A DNA stretch of 64,000 bases, from positions 682,001-746,000 of the forward strand of contig JAVLRN010000006.1 in the NCBI GenBank assembly GCA_032821775.1, in the 5' to 3' direction. Within the stretch, counting starts at the first letter, position 1. Each line of letters starts with the position of its first letter. A program made the translations under genes and the position numbers. Below the pieces are notes generated by a model. It made no database searches. It was not told where the DNA came from and worked only from the letters and a program-made list of their open reading frames with translations. Of the stretch, positions 32,461-46,359 are shown piece after piece. This DNA is from Sanguinoderma infundibulare. Lineage: Eukaryota; Basidiomycota; Agaricomycetes; Polyporales; Polyporaceae.

Positions 32461-32766
32461 ATGGCTTTCGACAGGGACACTCTCAAGGACTTTGTCCAGG
32501 ACGAGTGCAATGCCGATGCAAGCTTGCATCTTATAGGTGGACCATCCCTATCGACGTTGACTACAAAATATTCACACGCGAAGCTAGCGGCGGACGATAC
32601 AGTCGACTCCAATCGTTCTCCATCATCAGCCCGTCTGATCCAATTGCTTATGGTAGGCGACGCCTGCGCCGCGGAAATGACCCAAGCGACAGATCTCAAT
32701 CTACTTCGCCTTACTGTAACGCGCACTTCGACACCTTCAGACCCGCGCTTGAAGTCACAAAGTTGA
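32461..32766 (+). CDS. tentative small hypothetical protein
   Basis: A 101-codon frame starts MAFDRDTLKDFVQDECN and includes SSARLIQLLMVGDACAAEM. It has a reasonable start context but no recognised domain, intron or promoter element. Confidence 0.25.
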   Translation: MAFDRDTLKDFVQDECNADASLHLIGGPSLSTLTTKYSHAKLAADDTVDSNRSPSSARLIQLLMVGDACAAEMTQATDLNLLRLTVTRTSTPSDPRLKSQS

Positions 32767-32994
32767 AGACATTGGAAACACATAAAAACCAGAAAGGATG
32801 TTCGGAGAAGTGTCCCATACATATATATGCGAAATTAGAAACATTAGAATCCACAGGACAGTCAGAAAACCCGACTGTCCGAAGGACCGGTGAAAGACTG
32901 TAGGTGCAGGTGCGATATATTCCAATGGTCCTCGGGCATTCAACCCGACAATGGGTCGTGAATCGTATGCGTTAGTCGATAGAAAATAATGAAT

Positions 32995-33000
32995 AAAAAA
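32995..33000 (-). terminator. RNA polymerase III terminator of the tRNA
   Basis: Six T on the minus strand, 17 bp beyond the 3' end of the tRNA, as expected for Pol III. Confidence 0.7.
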
Positions 33001-33017
33001 CGAATGCACCCATACAA

Positions 33018-33094
33018 GGCACTACCAGGGATCGAACCTGGGTCTTGGGAACACTCTTCAGAATCCCAAGTGATAACCACTACACTATAGCGCC
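33018..33094 (-). tRNA. tRNA-Gln (anticodon CTG) with a very short intron
   Basis: The minus strand folds as a tRNA. The acceptor stem is GGCGCTA with TAGTGCC (one G-T pair). The D arm contains the box A-like TAGTGTAGTGG. The anticodon stem TGGGA/TCCCA encloses TTCTGAAGAGTGT, and the T arm is CCAGG TTCGATC CCTGG (box B GGTTCGATCCC). The anticodon region TTCTGA reads CTG. The loop is six bases too long, which fits a six-base intron next to position 37 or 38. A T-run terminator follows. If the anticodon stem were shifted by one base, a TCT (Arg) reading would be possible, but the stem fit and D-arm spacing favour Gln. Confidence 0.85.
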
Positions 33095-33270
33095 TTATTT
33101 CACACTATATGTGCAAACCTACTCCAACAAACAGCAGAGGAGAATATAATTGTTGACAAAGAATGTCACCTGTAGCCTGCTATGTAAGTATACAAGCATC
33201 TCGATACATGATCTTCTCGCCCCGTTACCATAACCCACTGAACGCAATAAAGATATCTTCGCGCACTCGC

Positions 33271-35366
33271 TCACTCGTCCTTGCCCTCCTCCCACCCAAT
33301 CGACCGCTCCACAGCGCGCTTCCAGCCCGCCCATCGTTTCTCGCGCTCGACCTCCGCCATACTCGGCATGAAGCTCGTGCTCCCCTTCGTGTTCACCTCC
33401 GCAAGCGTCTCGGGCGCGGAGATGTCCCAGCCAAAGAGGCGGAGTGCGGACCCGGCGAGGAGCGCAGACCCGAGCGCGGTCGACTCGCGCATCTCGGGGC
33501 GGACGACCTCGAAGCCGCCGACGTCGGCGAGGACCTTCATGACCATGTCGCCGTTGGTCATGCCGCCGTCGACCTTGAGGTGCTTGAGGACGGCGTTGGA
33601 GTCGAGCGCCATGGACTCGAGGATGGCGCGCGTCTGGAAGGCGTTCGCCTCGAGCGTCGCGAGCGCGATGTGCGCGGGGGTCGTGTATGAGGTCAGGCCT
33701 GCAGGACGGACGCGAGGGATGCGGATCAGCGCGGGCGTTCAGTGTATTTGGAGAAGTGAAGTGCGGGACACGTACCGACGATGATACCGGCTGCTCCGGG
33801 ATCCCAGTATGGCGCGAGGAGACCAGAGAACGCGGTCACAAAATATACGCCTCCGCTGTTGGGAACGGACGCCGCAAGGGTATTCACCTCCTGCGCGGTA
33901 TCGACGAGGGACATTGAGTCTCGAAGCCACTTGATCGCGCTACCCGCGACAGCGATTGAACCTTCTAGGGCATATACCGGCTTGCCGTCCTTACCGTCCT
34001 GGTACGCGACCTAGCGAACCTGTAAAGTCAGCGGACGCTCTCTGGAAATGACGTCAACGGACATACCGTAGACAGCAAACCGTGGTTGCTCAGAACGATT
34101 TCGCCGCCAGTGCAGAAGAGGAGGAAAGCACCGGTGCCGTACGTGCACTTGGCCTCGCCCTGCTTCAAACACTTGTTGCCGACGAGGGCGGCCTGCTGGT
34201 CACCAGCGATGCCCGCGATCTTCACGCCTTTCAGCGCGCCGCTTGCCAGCTCGCCGTATACTTCGGATGACGAGACGATCTTCGGGAGGACGGAGTGCTT
34301 GAGCTCGAAGAACTTGAGAAGCCGCTCGTCCCATTGGAGGGTATTGAGGTTCATAAGGAGGGTACGGGACGCATTGGTGACGTCCGTGATGTGGAGGCTC
34401 CTTTCGACCCCACCCGTCAGACGCTGCAAGACGAGGCAATCAGCAGTCGGACCTCGGTCGAATCGAATGGCAAGGTGCGCACATAGACGATCCAAGACTC
34501 GACCGTACCGAAGAGGAGATCGTCCTCCTCGTGAGCCTGCCGCACGTTCTCGTGGTGGTCAATCATCCACCAGAGCTTGATCGCGGAGAAGTACGTCGAG
34601 ATGGGCAGGCCGGAGCTATCGCAGTCGCCGGGGCGCAGCGCATCAACTCTAACTCTGATTCAATTCGGCAAACGAAACCGTCCAAGGACGTACATTTCGC
34701 GGAGCGCCTCGACACCGTCTTTCCCCTTCTTGAACTCGCCAGGCTTGACCTCGATGCCGACGTTCTGGAGCTTCGCCTCGAAGTGCGCGACGGTGTTCTT
34801 CGTGCGGGCGTCGTCCCAGACGATCAGGCGACAGAGCGGTTTGCCTGTCTTGCGGGACCACGCCACGGCGCTCTCGCGCTGGTTGGTGATACCTGCGAGA
34901 GCGTGGGGCGTCAAACCGACAGAACCTCCGTCAGATACTGATGCATCGCATGCCAGGGCATGAGAAGAGCACAGGCACACACCAATGGCCTTTACGCTCT
35001 CCTTCGCCCATCCCGCGGCCTCGAGGGCTTTGGAGGCCTCGTTAATGCAGACCTCGCAGCTGTCCATAAGCTCGTCCGAGTCCTGTTCGTGCCAACTGAT
35101 GTCATCCGGTCAGCTCACGGTCGATCGGTGGTGTAAAGAGGCATCGGAGACGTACCCCGGCTCGGGGTAATACTGGGGGTACTCGATCTGGTGCTGGGCG
35201 ACGATATTCGCATGCTTGTCGAATATGAGGAAGCGGGTAGATCTACGTGTGCGCGCAAAGATGCGTCAGCCAATCGTCCTGCATCTGAGCGGAAGCGGAG
35301 ACGATGAACGCACGTCGTGCCGCAGTCGAGAGACCCGACGAACTCGCCCTGCTTCAGGTCGGACAT
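33271..35366 (-). CDS. glycerol kinase
   Basis: The gene has several exons. The first starts [18 protein letters not shown] and is joined by an intron of about 70 bp to [21 protein letters not shown], which completes the phosphate-binding DxGTTSTRF motif of FGGY kinases. Later segments include [86 protein letters not shown] and [15 protein letters not shown]. The C terminus contains GSALLAG and [12 protein letters not shown]. The enzyme phosphorylates glycerol to glycerol-3-phosphate with ATP, for carbon use and lipid synthesis. All key motifs are present. The exon between about 34500 and 34660 was read less closely. Confidence 0.93.
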
Positions 35367-36633
35367 GGTGAAAGAGAGTGGGTAGGAGATAACGGGTGGA
35401 GGGTGGGAGACCGGGCGACGAGGACTGTTGGGGATCCATGACTTTTTGGCAGTTGCGGGATGGTCATGCTGGTTCTTGCCATCACATCCGTGATAGTCCA
35501 CAGCGCTCTCCCCCTCGTCCTCAACGCCGGTGACCCGGGCCGTCCATCAGCTGACAGCTGCTCAATCCTCTTCCACTGGCCATCTTTTCCTCCAGCCCGC
35601 CCGACTTCCCTTCTCGCTTGCGATGCTCTCCCGCGTGTTCCGGAAAACGAGGTTCTGCACCGGGCCGTGGCGGACGAGCCCACCATATTCGGAATGAAGC
35701 CCGAAGGATTGCAGCAGCCGAATCGATCGGAAACGACCCACTCCGCAGTGGGGAAGCGGGAACCCGACAGTGAGCGGGAGCTTGAAGGAGGGACAGGTCC
35801 GATCAAAAGCGTTCAGTATCATGTGCACTCCACCCAGATTCTGTCCGTGCGATCGATCGTTCAGCTGCTACTACTGCCGCGATCACGAAGCTTGCATGAA
35901 TTCCGGCCACCTTCCAAAGCACAACCTTCAAGCTTTCGAGCCTCGGGCCAGAAGCCAACCCGGCAACGTGTTCAGCCGGACTTCTCTCTCTGAATGGTCT
36001 ACCCCACAGTCCACTTCTATGTACCCCGCACAAAGATAGAACGGAGAAGCATTGTTTGAATGCCGGACGAAATCGGTCGTGCCGCCGCAACGATCTGGCA
36101 GATTTAGTGTTCTCTGCCGCGTCTTCATTCAGGACTCTTCGATCAGCCTATCCCGTGTTCAGGTCGTGCCCAAGCCGCACCAAGCCACGCCCATTGTCCT
36201 TAGCCTCGTGGCACTTCGAAGGCCGGTCAGCGTCGGCTTTGCGTTCAACTTCACGAAAAAGGTGAGACGTGGTCCAAAGTCCTGTCATGGTTAAGCTGCG
36301 TCGTGACGCAAGCTTGTGCAGTTGAATGCCGAGGCACGATCACGGGGGGAGGAGGTCCAGAGATAAGTCCGCTCCGTACGGGGGTAGCGATGAAGCGGTC
36401 TATATATACCGCAGAAGCCCATTAAGACGTGGTAAGTAGCCGCAGTCGGCTGTGTGCGCGTATGCGAGCGTGTATAAAATGTGCGTATGAGGGTGTAGAA
36501 TGTCCTAGGTTGTACAATGTGCACCTAGCAATTGCGTCAGCTTAAGCACGATCGGAAACCAAGACGACTTGAACTGGAATCGTTGACGCACCGACAGCCC
36601 CGTTAATGTCGTCTTCTTTGTGTCAGCTTCCAA
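35367..36633. other. 1.27 kb intergenic, no gene supported
   Basis: It holds the glycerol kinase promoter side (35367 onward) and the 3' side of the mannosidase gene. Short frames on both strands have no recognised features. A TATATATA lies near 36400-36408 without a matching gene. Confidence 0.5.
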
Positions 36634-39536
<2,903 letters not shown>

Positions 39537-40167
39537 CGCGTGCGACCCCGGTCAGCACGCGAGAGGAGGGGAGATATTGAATGAAGCTAGAGGCGGGACG
39601 TACGAGGGAAACTGTTGCGCGAGAGCCATCGCCCTCCGACCCGTTGCTGCGGGTTGGAGCGTTGGGAAGAGCTACTGCGGAGACCTGGGACCGGAAACGA
39701 TGGGTCCTGACGAGCCCCCACTGCGACGACGACGACGAGCAGGAGACGGGGAGAGGTGCAGGTCGGATGCACACGAGGGGGTGTATTAAATGCGTTGAAT
39801 ACAGAGGCGGCCGGGGGCTTGGCGTGGAATGTATCCATCATTGGACTGAGAACGGACACAAATGCCCTCCGAGTCTTCACATCGACATGGATCGGCGGCA
39901 CCGGCACGGGCGCGGCATCTCTTCCGAATTCCTTCGGACAGCGCCCAAAGCCGCCCCCTTTTCGCAGCCCGCCACGCTCGGCCCTCGAGCCCGTTTCGAG
40001 CATCCTCCGGCCGCTCGCCCCCCATCCTCTGCACGTTCGGCCTTTCGCGGCCGGGGCGCCGAGGAGCAGCCGGGAGTTCGGGCTGTGGATGGTGGGACGA
40101 GGCGAGCTCGTCGTCTTTCTGGCCCTGTACATTACCCCCGCCATCGCCCTCTCCTTACCCCGCGCTC
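39537..40167. promoter_or_regulatory. divergent promoter region (GH47 / AP180-like)
   Basis: 631 bp separate the two start codons. Frames open on both strands here (for example minus 39587-40144) but show no domain. No clear TATA box was seen. Confidence 0.45.
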
Positions 40168-43100
40168 ATGACGAGCTTCGAGAAGACAGTCAAGCTTGCC
40201 TGCAAGCCCAAGGCCGCCCCACCAAAGGCCAAGGTGCGCTCGCAAATTCTATCATCCGCCAAGCAACCCTGACCGTCACCCTGCCCATCTCGCCCATTTC
40301 GCTCTCAGTACCTCGACCCCATCATCGCCGCCACCTGGTCAGAAGATGGCGCAGTCCACGACGTTTGCAAGGCCTTGTCCCCGAGGTTCCGCGAGCCAAA
40401 CGTCATCGTGCGTTCGCCCCGTTTGTGCTCTCTCACCCGAGAGTGACCGTCCCCTAGGTCGTGTTCAAGGCTCTCATCGTTCTTCACACAATGATCCGGA
40501 ACGGCGCGACAGATAACATCCTCCAATACCTCTCTTCCTCCGATGTTCTCAAGCTCCGTAACGTTTCCGCTGGCCAGTGGGAAGGTGATCCTCCCCCTGA
40601 CCCCGCCATTCGTGACCCACGTTCTCATCACGGACGGGCAGGCTACCAGGCGCCTCAGAACCTCCAGAACTACTCAAAGTACCTCGACACCCGGATACGC
40701 GCCTACCGCGACCTCAAGCACGATGCCATCCGTGTCCAGTCCGAGACCAACCGCGACATGCGCAACTCGGCAGCAATCGACGACGATCTGGAGGAAACAA
40801 GAGCTAGTCGCAACAAGCGCGCCAAGAACCCTCCGCCGCAACCATCATCCGGCGGTGTCCAACGCAGCAAGACGATGGCGGGCAGGAAACTCCGTGTCAT
40901 GACGGTCGAGAAGGGTCTCTTACGAGAGACCAAGATTGTGCAGAGGATGGTAGACTCCCTGGTTGAGTGCCGGGTACGTCGTCATTTCTTTTGTTGTCCT
41001 ATTTTTCTTTGACTGTGCAATTGCTCCGGGCTGTTGCCTCTGGTATTCCATCCTTCTTTCCGTGTTCAGTTTTACCTCGATAATCTCGAGGATGAGCTCA
41101 ACATCACTGCGTTACGAATGTTGGTCAAGGATCTCTTGATCGTATTCCAGGCGTGCAACGAGGGTGTCATCAATGTACTCGAGCATTACTTCGAGATGTC
41201 CAACATCGACGCCAAGGAAGCGCTTGCCATCTACAAGCACTTCTGCAAACAAACGGAGCGTGTGGTGGAGTTCCTCGGTGTCTCGAAGAAGTTGCAGAAT
41301 CTCCTCAATGTTCCCATACCGAACTTGCGACATGTACGTCCTATTCTTTACTCCAGCATGCACACCAAATTCATTTGCAACACAGGCTCCTGTCTCCCTT
41401 GCAAGTTCGCTGGAAGAATACCTGAACGACCCCAACTTCGAACAGAACAGAATAGAGTACAAAACTCAGAAGGAGGTTGCTGAACGCAATGCTAAGCTAG
41501 GCATCCAGCCCAAGCCTGCTGAGCAGCGTGCGTTCTTCCTCATAGCCTGCCTTCTCCGCGTGCTTATGCTGAATTGTCACAGCGCCGTCACCGAACCCAG
41601 CGGAGGCAAGTTCGTCGAAAACGCCCGACCCGGCGCCGAAGACGCCAGGGCAAAAGGCTTTAGTTGACTTCTTCAGTGCTATTGAGACGGAACAACAAAC
41701 AATGTTCAACCCGCAGACGAACAGGTAAGTTCACTCCACCGTGAACGGGACTCATATGCTAAAGCCTTGGCGGCAGTCCTACATCGACGTATTTCCACAA
41801 CCAGGCTATGCAGAACCCATTCCAGCAGCAGCAAATGATGACTGGCGCCATGCTCGGCGCACAAGCATTCGGCCAGCCACAGGTCCAGGTACAACCTACT
41901 GGGTTCCTTATGCCACAGCACACTGCGATGCCTATGGGAAGTACAAATCCATTCGGCTTGCAGCTGCAGCAACAACAACAGCCACAACAACAGTTCCACC
42001 CGTTCCTCGCACCCCAGCCGACAGGCTTCTTGCAACCCCAGATGACAGGAGCGAATCCATTCCGTCAGAGCGCGCTCTTCCCTCAGACAACAGGCATGCC
42101 GTTCGGTGGACAGAACATGGGCGCGCCACAGGGCACAAATCCCTTCCCGCTTCCATCTACCCCAACACAGCAGACCGGTCCATTCCAACCTCAACCTTCC
42201 CAGCCATCAACATTGACCCAACCGCAGCCGACCAGCCAGCCCTCCTTCCCCTTCAACAACGCATTCGCCAATGGCATCTCCGCACCCGCGTCCGCCGCAC
42301 CCACACTCGCTCAGCCGTTCGCCCAACCAGCGACGAATGGCGCGTTTATAGAACCTCCTCGTTCGGCGACCGCGCCGCTCACGGGGCCCAGAACCTCAGG
42401 ATCCCCACCACCAGCACAGCCTGTCAAGACGCATCAGAGCTCGCGCAATCCATTCGGGCAACCCGTCTCCACTCCGCCACCGGTACCCAAACCACCGACC
42501 CTGATGGAACTTGCGATGGGCGGCGTCAATACCCAGGGCCAGCAACAGCAGCAACCAATGCAGACTGGCGCGTTCCCGAGTTTTGGAGCGTTCGGAGCAT
42601 CGAGTCCGGGTCAGCAGAACAACGCGATAGGCCCGACGGCAAACGGCGCGAGTGCGAACGGGTCGTCGTCGGTTATGGCTGGCGTCGCATCGTCATTTGC
42701 GTTCGACTCGTCAAAGCCGACACCGGGTCAGGGCTCGGGGAGCGTTTTGCCGCTTGCGTCACAGCCGACGTCGAGTACAACGACCGGCTCGGCCGTCTCC
42801 GACTCGCTCTTCTCTTCGCTTTCATCACAGCCCACTGGGGTGACCACGGCGACAAACTCCTCCGCCGCGCCATCTATTTCCGTAGCTCCTGGTGGGAGTG
42901 CTCCCTTGCAGCGGCAGATGACGGGCTTTAGCGGCCTCAAGCCGTTCAAGCCGTCGTCGTCGTTCGGCGCTGCGCTTCTGGAGTCGCTGCCACCCATCCC
43001 GTCGACCCCGTCGACACCTGGATCACCACCCGCGTCGAATCCTGGATCGTCAATGACATCTCAGACGATGACGATGACAACAACTACGACGACGGGCTTC

Positions 43101-43472
43101 CCCGGGCTGAACTCGCAGCCAACAGGGCTAGGCACAGGGCTTTTGGGCGGACTACGACCGCAGACGACCGGGATACTTGGTGGGGTGAACCCGTTCCGCG
43201 CGTCGATGTTGCCGACGGACGCCAGCGGCGGCGCTGCTGGTGGTGGGGTGGGTTCAACGCCATCTTTCTTGAACGCAACGTCGTCGCCATCGTTTGGGGG
43301 TGGGCCGGCGTTGTCGAATTCGCCGTTTGGCTTGGGCCCAAGCCCTACCGGGGGGCCACCAGCGTTTGGTTCGGGACCATTTGCGCTGGGCAGCGGTTTC
43401 AGCGGGTTGAATGGGATGAACGACCCATCGAAGCAACAGGCGCTGCAGCAGCAACCGCAGTCCCTCATCTAG
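40168..43472 (+). CDS. AP180/CALM-type clathrin adaptor with ANTH domain and NPF tail
   Basis: The ANTH domain begins at MTSFEKTVKLACKPKAAPPK. The lysines of KPKAAPPKAK form the phosphoinositide-binding site. Short exons continue with YLDPIIAATWSEDGAVHDV, FKALIVLHTMIRNGATDNI, YSKYLDTRIRAYRDLKHD, LVKDLLIVFQACNEGVINVL, YFEMSNIDAKEALAIYK and VEFLGVSKKLQNLL. The tail, mostly one long exon from about 41808, is rich in Gln, Pro and Ser. It contains six NPF motifs, which bind EH-domain proteins such as Pan1 and Ede1, and eight motifs of the form [L/V]xxQxTG, the Prk1/Ark1 kinase site. The family recruits clathrin and cargo at endocytic sites. Introns are 50-80 bp. The fungal homologues are Yap1801/1802. 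Confidence 0.93.
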
Positions 43473-44206
43473 GCTTCCCACCCCACCTAGTCTACCTGCT
43501 CCCGTCCTCATCTATCGACCGCTGTCCACCGCTTGTTCACGACTGCTTTAATGTTTGATAGCTACACCTCTCTCGTTTTGACACCTATGTATAGTCCGTC
43601 TCTCATGACCCTTCACGACTCACACTCTCCTTTCCGCGTCCTCCCCTGTTCACGCGCTCCTTTCTTCGGAATCGTCTTCTCTCTACGTTCTGCATAATGC
43701 GTTCTGTATTCTACATAAATACGTTCTCGCTCGCGTTGCTTGCTTCCCGTCCCTCGCTCGCTCGCTTGTACCTGCGCATCGCATCGCATCGCATCGCATC
43801 GCACCCTGCTTTCGACATACGGCATTCGGCACCCGACGCGGACAGCACTACTGCTATTTATCTCTTTGTTGGGAGGGAGGATGCGGGTGGAGGGGGGATT
43901 CCTGGTTTGACTGTTTGGGGATGGGATCCGGATGGGCGGGATTTGGGTACGGAAGGGGCGTTTGGGCTCCTGATCAGCACTGCGACATCTTCGTTGGGCA
44001 CCGCTGCGGCTGCTGCCGTCGCTCGTTACGATACGATAGTACATTGATTTGTTTTTCTTCTGGCGTCTCATGCAGAAGGGATACCCCGGCGTAATTGTAC
44101 AATTCTCCTTTATTGCAGACGCGGGAAGACTTCTCAAGTCCCTCCTCGTCCGTGTACATGCTCATGCTCGTACCCTGACCGAGGTTAATTCCGGTCGACT
44201 CCTTAA
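43473..44206. other. intergenic, contains a 5 bp microsatellite
   Basis: 3' flank of the AP180-like gene. GCATC is repeated five times at 43776-43800. Frames on both strands (43613-44137 minus, 43697-44047 plus) look like chance. Confidence 0.5.
43776..43800 (+). repeat. (GCATC)5 microsatellite
   Basis: Five perfect copies of GCATC directly before GCACC. Confidence 0.8.
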
Positions 44207-44310
44207 TTACTCGTAGCGATCTTCCGAAGACTCTGACTTGTCGTCGTCGTCCATGGATTTCGACCCGTTATTACCATAGTTCCTGCGTTTCGAGCTGAGG
44301 GAAGGATCCA
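44207..44310 (-). other. possible last exon of an unrecognised gene (acidic, Ser/Asp-rich)
   Basis: After a splice-acceptor-like ctcag, the minus strand encodes MDPSLSSKRRNYGNNGSKS, then DDDDKSESSEDRYE and TAA. The composition looks like a real C terminus. A donor-like gtacat about 100 bp upstream could join it to a short piece reading SNPTYVSGMLQ. No complete gene could be assembled. Confidence 0.2.
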
Positions 44311-44625
44311 TCTGAGGCAACTGAAGCGTGGATCAAGGTTAATGGACTCGGGCGAAGAAGGGCGAATGATTTAGGCTAAGGATGGCTCGGACTAATGGTA
44401 GTGTGTATGTACCTGCAGCATTCCTGAGACATAGGTCGGGTTTGAAATTTGAGGTCGGAGTAGGACTCGTGCATTTATTTATTCTGATTGCACATAGCTA
44501 TAGGATTCCCTGTTCGCCCACCGTTGACTGCAACGCTCCGAGCGACAGTAGAAGCGGGAAGGAAAGGAACGAAACTGCCTCACCTGGCGTCCCCGTCATG
44601 ACTCGTCGTATATCGATGCCACGAC

Positions 44626-45030
44626 CTAGTCTGAGGCCGTGGTCGGGTAGAGGTGGGTGTTCGGAAAGACTGCCTTGATACGCTCCTGAACCCAATAGTA
44701 CAGCCACAGATGGCTCACGTCATGCCCTTCAGAATCAGTCTGACCGGTACCGCCGATGAGGATGCCGAGGATGCGTCCCCTGCCGTCAGCGACGACAAAT
44801 CCGGAATCCCCTGGGGCGGAGAAAGTCTCTTCCTTGCCCCACTTGTTGTCACCGTACGGGTAAACAGCAAGCTGCATGGCTGTCGAGCGGACGCGGCCGT
44901 GGCCGTCGTATTCGCGGACGAAGGATTTGAGGCCGGAGCCGCGGCCGAAGGTGAGTCCTGTTGCCGTTCTTGACGAGTATCATGCACTCTTCTCCGTCCT
45001 CGTCGGGATACAAAGCTCGGGTACAGGCTC
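44626..45030 (-). pseudogene. broken GDSG peptidase-like gene of a family known from mushroom-forming fungi
   Basis: The 3' part is well preserved: TFGRGSGLKSFVREYDGHG, then ETFSAPGDSGFVVADGRGR, ILGILIGGTGQTDS and ERIKAVFPNTHLYP. This corresponds to a protein type I associate with basidiomycetes, with a trypsin-like GDSG nucleophile region. Just upstream, in a different frame, lies PDEDGEECMILVKNGNRT, which should precede it directly. The frame changes between NGNRT and LTFGRG without a usable intron, so a small indel has broken the gene. Further upstream nothing of the expected long N-terminal part was recognised. It is most likely a truncated pseudogene. The family link is from memory of its motifs, not a search. 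Confidence 0.6.
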
Positions 45031-46359
45031 CGGTAAATTCTTACCACCTCCCTCTACTGTGGTGCTGTTTAGTAAGTTCTGTGTCTCCATCCGGCGTGCG
45101 CAAATTGTATTGATGCCGCAGGGTGCTTCGGAAACTATGGGCTAGAATTTGAAGCTATGCTTGTTCGGTTCGGCAAACCACAGCGACTGCCTCAAGAGGC
45201 CATACGCTCGTCGCATCGTCAGCCTCGAGATCGCCGCACATGTGAAGGGCCGGCAACCAAGAATATCTCGCCCAGAGCGAACTGGCCGCGGCAAACACTC
45301 ATTCAACGGCGTGGGTGTTCTCGGCCCTGCCGTGCGGAACGCTTTGACCTCAGACGGATGGATCGTCGACACGTTCGACGGCGGCGTCATCGTCCGCGGT
45401 ACCGAAGCTTATTGACTGTGCGAGAGAAACACGACCAGTGCGTGTCTCGACAATCGTCTTTTCACGTAAACGTCCAGACTTCCGTTCTTCGCTAGAATTA
45501 GGCTCATGTCCACCAGGTTTGTTATATGTATTCAAGTTCTATGAATGTAACAATGCCTACCAATGCTACTGGTGACATCGATGCGCGGCGGGCACAGGCC
45601 CGCATCGAAATGTGTACGACTCGTTCCTGGAGGCATATTCCATATTTTCTCTGCGGAGACGACGACGCGCGCACCGTTTCCCGAAGCTACATAATACTGG
45701 TAGCCATCATTACTCAGGTTGCCAAAAGAACCTCCGACTCGTGCACAGAGAGCTGCCGGGGTCGGACGGACTGTCCAGAAACAAAGTATACTGTGGACCT
45801 TGAGCTTTCTCAACGCACACCGGTCGGCCCATCCTTCGATGTGGTTTTGGCAAGCCGTACCATGTCCAATGAGAACGCCGGTCTGAGTCTCTGCCGCCCA
45901 CCTCTTCCTTCTTCTCCATCATGATAGCAAGGATTTCCTACCGATCCTTCGTGCGTGTTCCCAAGTATTTACCTGGAATCCACTCACGTTTTGACCACTG
46001 TGTCTAGACTGATCTTCGACGCTCATCGCGACTCGCATAGTCTGGTCAGCGCGGCCGCTCCGGCCCTGACGCGTCTTTTGTATGCGATCTACGTGGTGTC
46101 AGGCTTTGTGCTAGGAGTATATTTAACGCTATAAACAATGAAGCAAAGCAAACGCCCTGCCCACCAAGCGTTGAATGACAGCTGATGGCGCTTTGGCTTC
46201 TACATGCTGTGGTCCGTGTAGATGGGCCATGCTTGGTATAAAGACCTGAACACGGGGGACTGTGGAGGAACATCCTAGTATCACCTTCTCCATCGACGTG
46301 TAAGTGCTCTCCATTCATGAGCTCTAATTCTACGCTGCTGCTGAAGCAATCTTAGGGAA
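45031..46359. other. 1.3 kb with no supported gene
   Basis: A plus-strand frame at 45149-45415 lacks an ATG. Minus-strand frames at 45532-45922 show no domain. The promoter of the F-box gene should lie at its right end. Confidence 0.45.

Larger units (their letters stand above)
31456..33017. other. 1.5 kb between PRO2 and the tRNA, two weak ORFs only
   Basis: Apart from the two tentative small ORFs listed separately, nothing was recognised. The first few hundred bases should include the PRO2 promoter. Confidence 0.45.

Noticed and set aside
36400..36408. TATATATA motif as a promoter
   Set aside because: No gene start lies at a suitable distance on either strand; it is within the 3' flank of the mannosidase gene.
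41741..42931. 396-codon plus-strand ORF inside the AP180-like tail
   Set aside because: It is a shadow of the Gln/Pro-rich tail in another frame. The true frame has the NPF and QxTG motifs and joins in phase to the ANTH exons.
45149..45415. 88-codon plus-strand ORF (SANHSDCLKRPYARR...)
   Set aside because: It starts at TTG with no ATG or convincing upstream exon, and no domain was recognised.
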